From positions 1 to 64,000 of the forward strand of contig JBBRZE010000019.1 of the NCBI GenBank assembly GCA_038236995.1: a stretch of DNA of 64,000 nt, written 5' to 3'. Positions within the stretch are counted from its first letter, which is position 1; each line of letters begins with the position of its first letter. A program made the translations under genes and the position numbers. Below the pieces are notes generated by a model. The model worked only from the letters and a program-made list of their open reading frames with translations, was not told the DNA's origin and did no database searches. Below, in pieces: positions 24,910 through 33,833 of this stretch. The DNA is from JAAFHB01 sp038236995. GTDB lineage: Bacteria > Bacteroidota > Bacteroidia > Bacteroidales > Prolixibacteraceae.

Positions 24910-25536
24910 ATGGGAACAATTACCATAATGCTGATTCTAATTATTGTGCTGATCTCGGCTTTTGCTTTTAAGCAAAAGGACATAATGGCTCAATTGCAAT
25001 TCAACGCTTATCAGATCGTTCATCGTCACCAATATTACAGGATATTAACCCACGCATTTATTCACGCCAACTGGGAACACCTGATCGTAAATATGATTGT
25101 GCTATTTTCGTTTGGCACCCTGGTTGAGCGCTATTTTCAAATGTACTTTGGAACAATCGGGATGTACTATTACCTGATCCTGTTTTTCGGATCTGTGATT
25201 TTTTCAAGTCTTTTGTCGCTTTACAAACAACGAAACAATCCAAATTACAATGCAATAGGTGCATCGGGTGCGGTATCTGCAATCCTTTTCACTGCAATCT
25301 TTTTTAATCCGTGGAGCAACATCTATTTTTTCGGAATTTTACCCATACCAGGTATCATCTTTGGCGGACTTTATCTCTATTACTCCTATTACATGAGCAC
25401 AAAAAAATCGGACAATATTGGTCATGATGCCCATTTCCTGGGAGCAGTATTTGGATTCTTCTTTCCTGTCATCCTGCAACCTTCGTTGTTCATGGATTTC
25501 ATTAAAGTTCTTTTTGATGGGGGAACAGGTCAGTAA
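24910..25536 (+). CDS. Rhomboid-family intramembrane serine protease
   Basis: 208 aa membrane protein with about six hydrophobic segments. Features of active rhomboids are present: HAFIHANWEHLIVNMIVLFSFG (HxxxxxxHxxxN), the serine nucleophile in NAIGASGAVSAILF (GxSG) and the catalytic His in IGHDAHFLGAVFGF. It would cleave transmembrane segments of other membrane proteins; no substrate is evident. Starts 3 bp after holA. Confidence 0.93.
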   Translation: MGTITIMLILIIVLISAFAFKQKDIMAQLQFNAYQIVHRHQYYRILTHAFIHANWEHLIVNMIVLFSFGTLVERYFQMYFGTIGMYYYLILFFGSVIFSSLLSLYKQRNNPNYNAIGASGAVSAILFTAIFFNPWSNIYFFGILPIPGIIFGGLYLYYSYYMSTKKSDNIGHDAHFLGAVFGFFFPVILQPSLFMDFIKVLFDGGTGQ

Positions 25537-25580
25537 TTGTAAGTATATTAGATTTGAATGGCAAACGAATAACCTGAAAA

Positions 25581-26426
25581 GTGAAAGGCGGCTATATTCT
25601 CTACAATGGTAAGTTCTATCGCGAAGGAGATCCCTTGTTTACAGGAGCAGACCTTTACCGACTGAATACCGGCATCCGGGAGTCGTTCAGAACAGAGAAT
25701 AACCTGATCATGTTTGCGGAAGACAACTTCAATTATTTGATTAATTCGTTGTTATCCATCGGTCTGCCCATTCCGCAAGACTGGGACCTTCCCCGTTTCA
25801 TGCGTGATGTTTCACGATTGCTGAATAAAAACCATTTCTTTCTCGCCGCAAAGGTGGTCATTCATTTAATTCCCGGAACTTCTGGAACCGACTATTTGTT
25901 GACTGCCGAAGAAGTACCAGTTGGGTTTTATCCAATTAACGAAACAGGATTGTTAATTGACTTTTACAATGAAGGGACAAAAGCCCCCTCGATCTATCAT
26001 TCTTATGAACCATCAAGCCGGTTTCTGTGGATTGCAGCAACCCGGACAGCAATCTCAAATGCAAAGAATAATCTGATTCTCTCGAATAACGAAGGTTTTG
26101 CCTGCGAATCAATCGGGGGAACATTTGGTTACTTAATTGACGGAACAGCGGTGTTCCCTGCTCCAGAAGCACAAGGTTACAGTCCCCCAATACTTGGAGT
26201 TGTAATGGAATGCGCCGAACAGTTCGGCTTTGAAATCATCGAAAAGAAAGAGATCAGCCACGAGGATCTTCTGCAAGCCGATGAATTGTTTTTAATCGAC
26301 AATTGTTTAGGAATCCAACTGGTTTTAGGACTCAATTCCAGAAGATACTACACAACCGGAACAATCAATATTGCGGTGAGATTAAGCGAAATGGCAAAGG
26401 AAGAACATCTTAAGACTGGAAATTGA
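25581..26426 (+). CDS. Class IV aminotransferase-like protein lacking the expected catalytic lysine
   Basis: 281 aa of the branched-chain/D-amino acid aminotransferase fold. Family landmarks are YNGKFYREGDPLFTGADL at the N-terminus, GIRESFRTENN, NNEGFACESIGGTFGYLIDG (equivalent to the GxxxEGxxxNxF segment) and the C-terminal ELFLIDNCLGIQLVLG. The PLP-binding Lys expected about 33 residues before the Glu of CES lies in the stretch SYEPSSRFLW, which contains no Lys; a Glu or Ser occupies the site. The protein may be inactive as a transaminase or use another mechanism. Translation appears to start at the GTG at 25581, as no upstream ATG is available. Confidence 0.8.
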   Translation: MKGGYILYNGKFYREGDPLFTGADLYRLNTGIRESFRTENNLIMFAEDNFNYLINSLLSIGLPIPQDWDLPRFMRDVSRLLNKNHFFLAAKVVIHLIPGTSGTDYLLTAEEVPVGFYPINETGLLIDFYNEGTKAPSIYHSYEPSSRFLWIAATRTAISNAKNNLILSNNEGFACESIGGTFGYLIDGTAVFPAPEAQGYSPPILGVVMECAEQFGFEIIEKKEISHEDLLQADELFLIDNCLGIQLVLGLNSRRYYTTGTINIAVRLSEMAKEEHLKTGN

Positions 26427-26460
26427 GAATCAGGAAAAATATATCAGGTGCTATTTCTAT

Positions 26461-27045
26461 TTAATTTGAATTCGGATCTTCAGGGAAATTGCGCCACGTT
26501 TTGTAGTGCCCGCCCGCCTTTATCACACTTTCAACCCAAAAATTCTGGTCGCTTTTCAACACTTGTTTTACATCGGCTTCGGTAACCAGCCATGAATTCT
26601 CTGTAATCTCATCGTCAAGTTGTCCTGCGCTCCATCCCGAATATCCCACAAAAAATTTAATCTGATTGGGTTCCACCTTCCCTGCAGCGATTACCGATTT
26701 CAATTCTTCAAAGTCTCCGCCCCAGTATAATTCATCCTTAACCCTGGTACTCCCGGGAATCATATCTCCCAACGTGTGGATATAAAACAAGCTATCGTTG
26801 CCTACGGGTCCGCCAACGAAGACCTCAGGCGTATAATCAGGAAAATCAGCAAACAATTCAGTGATTGGTGTTTCGAATGGTTTATTCAGGATAAACCCTA
26901 CAGCTCCTTTGGAAGAATAATCGACTAGCAAAACGGTGGAACGACTAAAATAATTTCCCGGCAAAAATGGTTCGGATATGATAATACGACCCTTTTGCGG
27001 GGCGATCTTGCTGTGTATTTTGAAAAAATCGAAATCGACTTTCAT
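26461..27045 (-). CDS. YqgE/AlgH family protein (DUF179)
   Basis: 194 aa, cytoplasmic, widely conserved but of unclear biochemical role; homologues are linked to transcriptional control and cell-envelope phenotypes. Motifs: GRIIISEPFLPGNYFSRSTVLL, GAVGFILNKPFETP, VFVGGPVGNDSLFYIHTLG, KFFVGYSGWSAGQLDDEI and NSWLVTEAD. Converges with the aminotransferase-like gene with 34 bp between stops. Confidence 0.93.
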   Translation of the reverse strand: MKVDFDFFKIHSKIAPQKGRIIISEPFLPGNYFSRSTVLLVDYSSKGAVGFILNKPFETPITELFADFPDYTPEVFVGGPVGNDSLFYIHTLGDMIPGSTRVKDELYWGGDFEELKSVIAAGKVEPNQIKFFVGYSGWSAGQLDDEITENSWLVTEADVKQVLKSDQNFWVESVIKAGGHYKTWRNFPEDPNSN

Positions 27046-27209
27046 AGCGTTCAGGTTTTTAAAGATTACAAATTCGCTAGTTCCCTAATTATCAATTCCC
27101 TGTTTAAAACCAGATGATTTATACCTTAAACGTTTTAAAGATGCTATTGGTTTTAAATAAGTTGCAGAAAACGCAACAACTTCTGATAAATTATCTTTTA
27201 AGTCAAACC

Positions 27210-27515
27210 TTAGTCCTTTTCGATGACCACAAATATATCTTCGTTCTTTTTCTTCATTAAAAACTGCTCACGTGCAAATTTTTCAAGATTCTTTGAACTT
27301 GTCTGAAGTTCTTTAAGGCGATCGCTGTCCGCCATAATCTTTTCCTTGTAATACGTACTTTCAACCCTGTACCTCTTCAGTTTGTTAAGGTTCTGACGAA
27401 GAAACAGGATGTTGTGATCGTCGAGAAAGATCATCCAAACGCTAAAAGCCAAAAACGCGAACAGGTATTTGTTCGTGATGGTTTTAAAGAGAGCTTTTGG
27501 AATAATCGGTTTCAT
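27210..27515 (-). CDS. FtsB/DivIC-type septum formation initiator
   Basis: 101 aa bitopic membrane protein. A short cytoplasmic tail and one membrane helix (YLFAFLAFSVWMIFL, about residues 13-27) precede a periplasmic coiled coil (NLNKLKRYRVESTYYKEKIM through LKELQTSSKNLEKFARE), ending with MKKKNEDIFVVIE, typical of DivIC/FtsB proteins that act with FtsL and FtsQ in the divisome. It lies between YqgE and pruA on the same strand. Confidence 0.88.
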   Translation of the reverse strand: MKPIIPKALFKTITNKYLFAFLAFSVWMIFLDDHNILFLRQNLNKLKRYRVESTYYKEKIMADSDRLKELQTSSKNLEKFAREQFLMKKKNEDIFVVIEKD

Positions 27516-27561
27516 GTAAATTCAAATATAAAATACAAATTAACGGAATCCTCATCAAATT

Positions 27562-27588
27562 AAAAAGGGGAACCTGTTAAAGTTCCCC
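27562..27588 (-). terminator. Intrinsic terminator of pruA
   Basis: GGGGAAC (27567-27573) and GTTCCCC (27582-27588) form a perfect stem with an 8-nt loop. On the minus strand it is followed by five U, 34 nt after the pruA stop. Confidence 0.8.
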
Positions 27589-27621
27589 CAATTTTTTTAT
27601 CAACCTGATAGTCAGTTCGCA

Positions 27622-29259
27622 TCAATCATTATCCGGAAAGAAATTTGGATACATAAAGTCAGTTGCTGAAACAAAAGTCTCTTTTATCGTACGGATTGAA
27701 ACCCAACGAAGCATGTTGAAAACCGAACCTGCTTTATCATTTGTTCCCGATCCCCTGGCTCCGCCAAAAGGTTGCTGCCCAACAACTGCACCGGTTGGCT
27801 TATCGTTGATGTAAAAATTACCGGCCGCATTACTCAGTCGTTTTGCCATCTTTTCGATCGAATAACGATCCTGCGAAAAGATTGCACCTGTAAGGGCATA
27901 AGCAGATGTTGTATCAAGCAGTGTCAGGGTTTCATCCATCATTGCATCATCGTAAACAAAAATGGTAACAACCGGACCAAAAAGCTCCTCTTTCATTGTG
28001 ACATAGTCGGCTTTCTTCGCCTGAATAACGGTAGGCTGGACAAAATATCCGATTGATTTATCGCAATTACCGCCATAGATCACCTCTGCATCTTCATCTG
28101 CGCGGGCCCTGTCAATAAACCCTTTCAGCTTATCGAACGATGCCTCATCAATAACCGCATTCACAAAATTGGTGAAATCTTCGGGTGGTCCCATTTTCAA
28201 CCGCTTCATTTGAGAAAGAGCGGCAGCCCATGTTTCTGCCCAGATGGAAGCAGGAACATAAACCCTTGATGCTGCGGAACATTTTTGTCCCTGATATTCG
28301 AAGGAACCACGGACAATAGCCGTAGCAAGCGCCTGGGTATTAGCTGTAGGATCAGCAAAAATAAAATCTTTGCCTCCTGTCTCTCCTACGATCCTTGGGT
28401 ATGATTTAAACCTGAAGATATTTGCACCGATCGTTTTCCAGATGTCCTGAAATACGCCAGTTGATCCTGTAAAATGGATACCGGCAAAATCGGGATGACT
28501 GAAAATTATTTTACCTGCTGCAGGTCCCGATACGTAAACAAGGTTGATTACACCGTCAGGCAAGCCAGCTTCTTTTAATATTTCCATGATGACTGCCGCT
28601 GAATAAACTGCTGTCTTGGCACATTTCCAGACGCAAACATTTCCCATCATGACCGGTGCAACCGGCAAATTACCGGCGATAGAGGTGAAATTAAACGGCG
28701 TCAACGCAAAAACAAATCCTTCAAGCGGGCGGAATTCGTTGTAATTCCACATACCCGGATTTGACTCTGGCTGCATTCCGTATATCTCGGTCATACACCT
28801 CACTCCATAACGATAGAAATCGGCAAGTTCGCAAGCAGCGTCAATCTCAGCCTGGTAGGCATTCTTCGATTGACAAAGCATTGTTGCCGCATTGAGTTTA
28901 GCACGGTAAGATCCGGCAAGAAGATCGGCTGCCTTTAAAAATATAGCTGCCCTGTGGTGCCATTCGAGGTCAGCCCATGCGGTACGGGCCGCCAAAGCCG
29001 CATCGATTGCCTGAACAACATGCGATTCGTCGCCCTGGTAAAAATAGCCAAGCAGATGCCTGATATCATGTGGCGGATGTATTTCAATTTTATTGGAAGT
29101 TTTCACCTCTTTCCCACCAATGTACATGGGAAGTTCAACCACCTTTGACCGCATTTCTGCAATCGTCGCCTTGAGTTCAACTCTTTCGGCAGAACCGGGC
29201 TTGTAACTCTTTACAGGCTCATTCTGAGGAACCGGGACATTATAAAAACCTTTTGTCAT
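27622..29259 (-). CDS. pruA: L-glutamate gamma-semialdehyde dehydrogenase (1-pyrroline-5-carboxylate dehydrogenase)
   Basis: NAD-dependent aldehyde dehydrogenase oxidising glutamate semialdehyde to glutamate, the second step of proline degradation. About 545 aa. Motifs: FYQGDESHVVQAIDAAL, LTPFNFTSIAGNLPVAPVMMGN, GVINLVYVSGP, FTGSTGVFQDIWKT, VGETGGKDFIFAD (catalytic Glu), EYQGQKCSAASRVYVP (catalytic Cys) and KEELFGPVVTIFVYDD. I chose the ATG (29257-29259, MTKGFYNVPVP) because family members begin there; a GTG at 29295 would add 12 residues. A TAGCTTTG -7-like box sits at 29321-29328 on this strand. The partner proline dehydrogenase is 13 kb away at 42737. Confidence 0.95.
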   Translation of the reverse strand: MTKGFYNVPVPQNEPVKSYKPGSAERVELKATIAEMRSKVVELPMYIGGKEVKTSNKIEIHPPHDIRHLLGYFYQGDESHVVQAIDAALAARTAWADLEWHHRAAIFLKAADLLAGSYRAKLNAATMLCQSKNAYQAEIDAACELADFYRYGVRCMTEIYGMQPESNPGMWNYNEFRPLEGFVFALTPFNFTSIAGNLPVAPVMMGNVCVWKCAKTAVYSAAVIMEILKEAGLPDGVINLVYVSGPAAGKIIFSHPDFAGIHFTGSTGVFQDIWKTIGANIFRFKSYPRIVGETGGKDFIFADPTANTQALATAIVRGSFEYQGQKCSAASRVYVPASIWAETWAAALSQMKRLKMGPPEDFTNFVNAVIDEASFDKLKGFIDRARADEDAEVIYGGNCDKSIGYFVQPTVIQAKKADYVTMKEELFGPVVTIFVYDDAMMDETLTLLDTTSAYALTGAIFSQDRYSIEKMAKRLSNAAGNFYINDKPTGAVVGQQPFGGARGSGTNDKAGSVFNMLRWVSIRTIKETFVSATDFMYPNFFPDND

Positions 29260-29388
29260 AGCAATTGGAGATTTGATATTATTCAGCAAATCCACTTTTC
29301 GAATCCAGCTGTTTCAACGGCAAAGCTATGGGTTCGACGCGACAATTTTGCTAATAAATATCAGCTTTTGCAGGACGCCAAACTCAAC

Positions 29389-29790
29389 ATCTAATAACTT
29401 ATGGGATTTACTATATAACTTCTTGAAAAAGTGAAATATCTATAGTTAAATACCAAATAACTTCAGGAATATATGAAATATCTATAGTTATTTAGCAAAT
29501 GTCTTCATGAAAAAAGAAAACATCTTATGTTTTTTACAAGTTAACTTCAGGTAAAAAGAAAACATCTTAAGTTATTTACCAAATATCTTAAGTAAAAAAG
29601 AAAACATCTTAAGTTATTTACCAAATATCTTAAGGATATAGTGAAATATATATAGTTATTTAGCAAATAACTTCAGTAAAAAAGAAAACATCTTAAGTTA
29701 TTTACAAGATAACTTCAGGAAAATGAAAAACATCTTAAGTTATTTACCAAATAACTTAAGGAAAAAAGAAAACATCCCGAGTTATTGGAG
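29389..29790. repeat. Second 42-bp tandem array, about nine copies, AT-rich with A-tracts and palindromes
   Basis: Anchor ATC positions at 29438, 29480, 29522, 29564, 29606, 29648, 29690, 29732 and 29774 are exactly 42 bp apart; a degenerate copy precedes at 29389. Two unit types alternate irregularly, one with GAAAACATCTTAAG and one with GTGAAATATCTATAG. Each unit holds a second, diverged copy of its first half 21 bp on (ATCTTAAG to ATCTTAAG). Adjacent halves form inverted repeats such as CTTAAGTTATTT-acc-AAATAACTTAAG. Stops are frequent in all frames, so it is non-coding. It lies upstream of pruA and downstream of the polysaccharide deacetylase operon. Confidence 0.93.
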
Positions 29791-29849
29791 GCTATTGAGG
29801 CTATTCATGCAACTGTGTCTGCAAGTAATAACGATTAAATTTGCAGACG

Positions 29850-29993
29850 ATGGAAAGGAAGGAAGAAATGGAAGAATTCAGTTTTGAAGAATTCGAGAAA
29901 TCAGCGATCAATGTGAAATACATCACTGTATATACCGAATGTACCATGGAAAAAGGGAATTGCCTGTTGACACCGAATTTGAGACTCATTTAA
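29850..29993 (+). CDS. Doubtful 47-codon open frame beside the array
   Basis: ATG at 29850, stop at 29991-29993. The peptide starts MERKEEMEEFSFEEFEK and is acidic, then KSAINVKYITVYTEC. I recognise no family. It lies opposite in strand to its neighbours and may be chance or the residue of a longer gene. Confidence 0.18.
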   Translation: MERKEEMEEFSFEEFEKSAINVKYITVYTECTMEKGNCLLTPNLRLI

Positions 29994-30016
29994 AGTTCAA
30001 TATTGCATGAAAAATT

Positions 30017-30796
30017 TTAGATTTCGGGGAAATAACCTGAACACTCTTTTAATGTTCCAAACCGGTATTCTTTCTGTTTGAAATAATCAATTACATCACC
30101 CAATCTTTCAACTAATTTAATTCCCGAGTTTCGGACAATGTAGGACGGCAATTTCACTTCGGGAGCAGAAAGATCGACAAACTCCCATGGGTGGAAATAG
30201 ACATTTAAATATCCATCTTTTTTGATTGCACCCAAACACATCCGTTTGTAAATATTCAAGGGGAAATTATGCAGCGATAACCAAAACAATGGTATTCTGA
30301 ATTTTGAAGAAACGGAAGCAGGGATCTGACAGAGTGGACCTTCGTAGAAAATGCGGCGTGGCTTGGCCAGGTTGTAGTATTTCCCGGGCAAAAAAGTAGG
30401 GTTTAACGAAGAGTTATATTGATATCCTGCTTCTATAATAGGATTTGATTCAATTGGCATCATGTTAGGCATACGAAATCCGTAAACCGTTGTCCCGGTC
30501 AATCGCTCCAAAACTTCTTTTGATTCCTGAAGGTGTTTTATTTCGAATGTTGCATGGTAATAGCCGTGCGATGCCACTTCATGTCCTTCATTTACCATTC
30601 GTCCGATTAAATCGGAGGCATTGATGGCAAAGTTTGCAGTACAAAAAAAAGTAGCTTTCACATCCTTTTGCAAAAGCAAATCAAGGATGCGCACCGTCCC
30701 AATTTTTGAAACCGCCATTTGCTGCTCAAAGCTGAGTGTCTTTGTATAGGGAAGCGGGTTGTCGAATTCTTCGATATCAAAACTTAAAAAAATCAT
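30017..30796 (-). CDS. Polysaccharide deacetylase family protein (NodB fold)
   Basis: 259 aa carbohydrate esterase 4-type protein. Motif 1 is FLSFDIEEF (catalytic Asp and metal Asp/Glu region, residues 3-11), motif 2 is EVASHGYYHATF (SHxxxH metal ligands), and motif 3 is around YGFRMPNM. The C-terminal part contains YLNVYFHPWEF. It probably removes N-acetyl groups from a cell-surface glycan or its precursor. No signal peptide is visible, favouring action on a cytoplasmic or lipid-linked intermediate. Last gene of a four-gene minus-strand glycan operon, 4 bp after the GT2 gene. Confidence 0.9.
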   Translation of the reverse strand: MIFLSFDIEEFDNPLPYTKTLSFEQQMAVSKIGTVRILDLLLQKDVKATFFCTANFAINASDLIGRMVNEGHEVASHGYYHATFEIKHLQESKEVLERLTGTTVYGFRMPNMMPIESNPIIEAGYQYNSSLNPTFLPGKYYNLAKPRRIFYEGPLCQIPASVSSKFRIPLFWLSLHNFPLNIYKRMCLGAIKKDGYLNVYFHPWEFVDLSAPEVKLPSYIVRNSGIKLVERLGDVIDYFKQKEYRFGTLKECSGYFPEI

Positions 30797-30800
30797 ACAA

Positions 30801-31739
30801 CTATTTGGTTTTTAGATTCGTCGACTTTATAATATACACTGGCCGGTCTTTAACCTGCATGAACATTTTTCCGATGTAAATTCCAATAATCCCTAAAACA
30901 CAAAGTTGCAACCCGGAAAAGAACACGACTGTTAATATTACAGAACCCCAACCATAAGCATAATGTCCTGAATAATAGTAAGACCAAATTACGTAGGGAA
31001 GATATAAGAAGGAAAGCAATGAAAGACTAAATCCAAGGTAAACAGCGAGGTAAAGCGGACGAATACTTAACGAAGTAATTCCATTAAAGGCAAAATGCAC
31101 CATCTTACGAAAAGTATATTTGCTTTGTCCATATTGCCGGTCATCGGGATGGTAGTCGATGGCAATTTGTTTAAATCCGATCCATTTAATCAGTCCCCGG
31201 ATAAACAAATCATTTTCTCTAAACCGGGAAAATACCTCCGCTACCCGCCTGTCGATCAATCTGAAATCAGAGGATCCTTTTTCAATTTTAATATCAGACA
31301 ACCAGCTTACAATAGCGTAAAACACATTTGATGTTTTACGCTTCAGATAGGAGAGATTTTCGCTCTCTGCCCGTCGTGTGCAAACAACATCAAAACCTTG
31401 TTCCCACTTATCAAGCAATTTGCATATCAGTTCGGGTGGATGCTGAAGATCACAATCCATCGATATGATGCAATCACCACTGGCCCTATCCAAACCGGCC
31501 TTCAACGCATTCTGATGTCCAAAGTTCCGGGACAGTTCGATGTAGAATATTCCGTTGTTACGACTTTGAAGGCTTTCAATTTCCTTCAAAGTGTCGTCAG
31601 TGCTTCCATCATCGACAAAGATAACTTCAAGGTCGTATCGGTCATATGGAAAACAGGAATTGATCCGCTCATTGATGATATCGATATTTCCCGCTTCGTT
31701 GTGTGCAGGAAGTACAATTGAAACAAGTTTCTTTTTCAT
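30801..31739 (-). CDS. Polyprenyl-phosphate glycosyltransferase (GT2, GtrB/ArnC-like)
   Basis: 312 aa. N-terminal GT-A domain: VSIVLPAHNEAGNIDIINER, VIFVDDGSTDDTLKEIE, ELSRNFGHQNALKAGLDRA and ISMDCDLQHPPELI (DxD-like metal site). Two C-terminal membrane helices (LAVYLGFSLSLLSFLYLPYVI and VILTVVFFSGLQLCVLGIIG) place it at the inner membrane. This architecture adds a sugar to undecaprenyl phosphate for later transfer by a membrane glycosyltransferase such as the adjacent GT87 protein, with whose gene it overlaps by 4 bp. Confidence 0.92.
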   Translation of the reverse strand: MKKKLVSIVLPAHNEAGNIDIINERINSCFPYDRYDLEVIFVDDGSTDDTLKEIESLQSRNNGIFYIELSRNFGHQNALKAGLDRASGDCIISMDCDLQHPPELICKLLDKWEQGFDVVCTRRAESENLSYLKRKTSNVFYAIVSWLSDIKIEKGSSDFRLIDRRVAEVFSRFRENDLFIRGLIKWIGFKQIAIDYHPDDRQYGQSKYTFRKMVHFAFNGITSLSIRPLYLAVYLGFSLSLLSFLYLPYVIWSYYYSGHYAYGWGSVILTVVFFSGLQLCVLGIIGIYIGKMFMQVKDRPVYIIKSTNLKTK

Positions 31740-32929
31740 TGTTGCAATTCTGTTAGGTAGTTATCCGACTTACGAAAAAGCATCTCGTATATGATTGTCA
31801 GCCATATAATCGTGCATGGAAGCGCCTGCAAAGCATAGGGTTGAATAAAGTGCCGGTACAGGTAATCGGGAAAAAGATCGGAAGGGGCAAAGCTGGAGAC
31901 TGCTATCCCGAAGATGATCAGGAACAAATTCCACGTTGTATATGGTCTTTTCTGAATCACAAACCAGATAGCTACACCTGCAAGGGCGATGACATAACTA
32001 TTTGGTTCACTTCCGGTACTAAACAGCACGGTAAAGATCAAAACGGAAGCAAGTGTGAGCAACTGAAACCAGTTCTGCCGGTATTCCCGGATCCTCAAAT
32101 AAGGAAGTGCGAAAAGCACAAGCGCTCCGAGCAAAACCGGGATGTTCGAAAACTCAAAATTCCCTGTTGATTTATGTATGATACCCAAAAAGGAAACATT
32201 TTGCTGAAGTGCACTACCGTTACCCTGGTTTTTAATAACCAACTCGTTAAACCAGCCTTTGTATTGATCGATAATAAATTCCGGCGACGAAATAAACATG
32301 GGCAACACAAAGAAAACGATGCCCCAGATTACACTCCAAATCAATAATTTCGGTTTATGTTTCGAGAAGAAGAAAAAGGCAAATCCTACGATTCCATACA
32401 ATTTCACGAAGGTTCCCAGCATGATCATAAAAGCAGCCCAGATATCCTTCTCTTTTTTGATGTTAGTATATGACAATATAATAAGGGCGGCAGTTGCGGT
32501 ATTGAACTGAACGTTTGTTTGCGCAATAATCATTGAATTGGTGCAAATCCATAATATCGCGATGTGTTGCCACGGATTAAGCGGTAACTCTTTAACCGCG
32601 TAATAAAGCACCAACGCTAACATAACCAGCCAAAGTGTACCACCTAACAAGTCGGGCATTAACGCAAAAGGGGCCATGATAATTCCGAAAACAGGACCAT
32701 AATGGTTCAGATCGTCGAAAAATTCGGGGCGTTGCTGATAGAGTGGAAACTGTTCCAATATGTTCAGAAACACATATTTGTAGATCTTGTAATTATTATG
32801 AAGAATTCCGTTCATGGAATTGAATACACCCATAAATACCGAAACACCTATCCACAACCAATAAATGGTCCGGTAGTCTTTAAAGAAAGGTTTGCTAAAA
32901 AACACAGCTAATTTCTTTGCGATTGGCAT
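31736..32929 (-). CDS. Glycosyltransferase family 87 (DUF2029) integral membrane protein
   Basis: 397 aa with about 9-11 membrane helices. Recognised by the GT87/DUF2029 pattern: an early periplasmic loop YKYVFLNILEQFPLYQQRPEFF then FGIIMAPFALMPD with the conserved YGPV before it, and NAWQ/LNPWQHIAILWICTNSMI later. GT87 proteins are GT-C enzymes that use polyprenyl-phosphate-linked sugars on the outer face of the membrane. The adjacent GT2 gene (4-bp overlap) is a natural donor-maker. Confidence 0.85.
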   Translation of the reverse strand: MPIAKKLAVFFSKPFFKDYRTIYWLWIGVSVFMGVFNSMNGILHNNYKIYKYVFLNILEQFPLYQQRPEFFDDLNHYGPVFGIIMAPFALMPDLLGGTLWLVMLALVLYYAVKELPLNPWQHIAILWICTNSMIIAQTNVQFNTATAALIILSYTNIKKEKDIWAAFMIMLGTFVKLYGIVGFAFFFFSKHKPKLLIWSVIWGIVFFVLPMFISSPEFIIDQYKGWFNELVIKNQGNGSALQQNVSFLGIIHKSTGNFEFSNIPVLLGALVLFALPYLRIREYRQNWFQLLTLASVLIFTVLFSTGSEPNSYVIALAGVAIWFVIQKRPYTTWNLFLIIFGIAVSSFAPSDLFPDYLYRHFIQPYALQALPCTIIWLTIIYEMLFRKSDNYLTELQQ

Positions 32930-32948
32930 ACTGAAAAATTAATTTTAA

Positions 32949-33833
32949 TCAGTGTTTAATAGCACGGACCAAACCGCGTCTTAAAAAGGGCGCCTTTATT
33001 TTCCGATCAGTATATAAAAGCACAAAGCCATCGGAATGAGATGTTTCGAACCCATATTGCGTTAAACGCTCCTTGAATTCCTGTTCGTCTTCTGGTTTAT
33101 GATAGGTACAAATTGCCACTTTAAGCGGATGTTGCTCCTGAAGAATCCGTTTGCTGCCATCCAACAGGCGCGATTCAGCACCCTCCACATCAATTTTCAG
33201 AAAAGACAATTTTTCACCCGCAGCAAAATAATCGTCAAGTGTCGTACAAGTAGCATTAGATACATCCCCAACAAATTTTTTAACAATGGTCACTTTGTCT
33301 TTCCAGGGTTCGAAAGTCGCATTTAAAGGCTCCATCCATTCCTTATTACTTTCGAAAAGGATAATTCGTGACGCCTTTTCAACCACGGTTAATGCAAAAT
33401 TTCCTTCTGCTGCGCCAATATCAACCAATACATCGTCCTTTTCAAATTTAAAATCCTCGTTCTCGTAACAATGCGGACACATTGGATCCTGCTCCTTCAT
33501 CAGCTCATTAAAACTTAATCTGATTCGCTTTTTACTCCAACGTTTCTTAAAATAAAGTCTTTTATCGTCGAGCAGCACGTACCGTAATCTTTTCTCCAGA
33601 TCATCATGAACTTCAACTGAATCTTCGATATATTTATCCTGAAAATAGTAAGGAAACATTGCGACCTTCCGGTTTCTTAAATAATCAAGTACCTTTTCTA
33701 TTTCATCAGAAAGGGGTTCTGACAGGTTAGAATAATAGTCAAGCACAGATGCCCGAAGCACTTTGGCCACAATTTTCTTCCGAATAAATTTAGGTACAAG
33801 AATTCTATAAATCAGGGTATTCAGGATATTCAT
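32949..33833 (-). CDS. FkbM-family SAM-dependent methyltransferase
   Basis: About 294 aa. The SAM-binding core is visible as DVLVDIGAAEGNFALTVVEK (motif I), RIILFESNKEWMEPL (motif II) and FLKIDVEGAESRLLDGSKRIL (motif IV), as in FkbM O-methyltransferases that modify sugars or lipids of surface glycans. The long N-terminal part (about 130 aa) has no recognised domain. First gene of the glycan operon, 19 bp before the GT87 gene. ATG at 33831-33833 is preferred to the TTG just before it. Confidence 0.88.
   Translation of the reverse strand: MNILNTLIYRILVPKFIRKKIVAKVLRASVLDYYSNLSEPLSDEIEKVLDYLRNRKVAMFPYYFQDKYIEDSVEVHDDLEKRLRYVLLDDKRLYFKKRWSKKRIRLSFNELMKEQDPMCPHCYENEDFKFEKDDVLVDIGAAEGNFALTVVEKASRIILFESNKEWMEPLNATFEPWKDKVTIVKKFVGDVSNATCTTLDDYFAAGEKLSFLKIDVEGAESRLLDGSKRILQEQHPLKVAICTYHKPEDEQEFKERLTQYGFETSHSDGFVLLYTDRKIKAPFLRRGLVRAIKH

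Larger units (their letters stand above)
29296..30016. other. 721-bp intergenic region around the second array
   Basis: Holds the pruA promoter side (29296-29388), the tandem array (29389-29790) and about 220 bp with little content. The only candidate gene in the last part is the short frame at 29850-29993. Confidence 0.6.
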
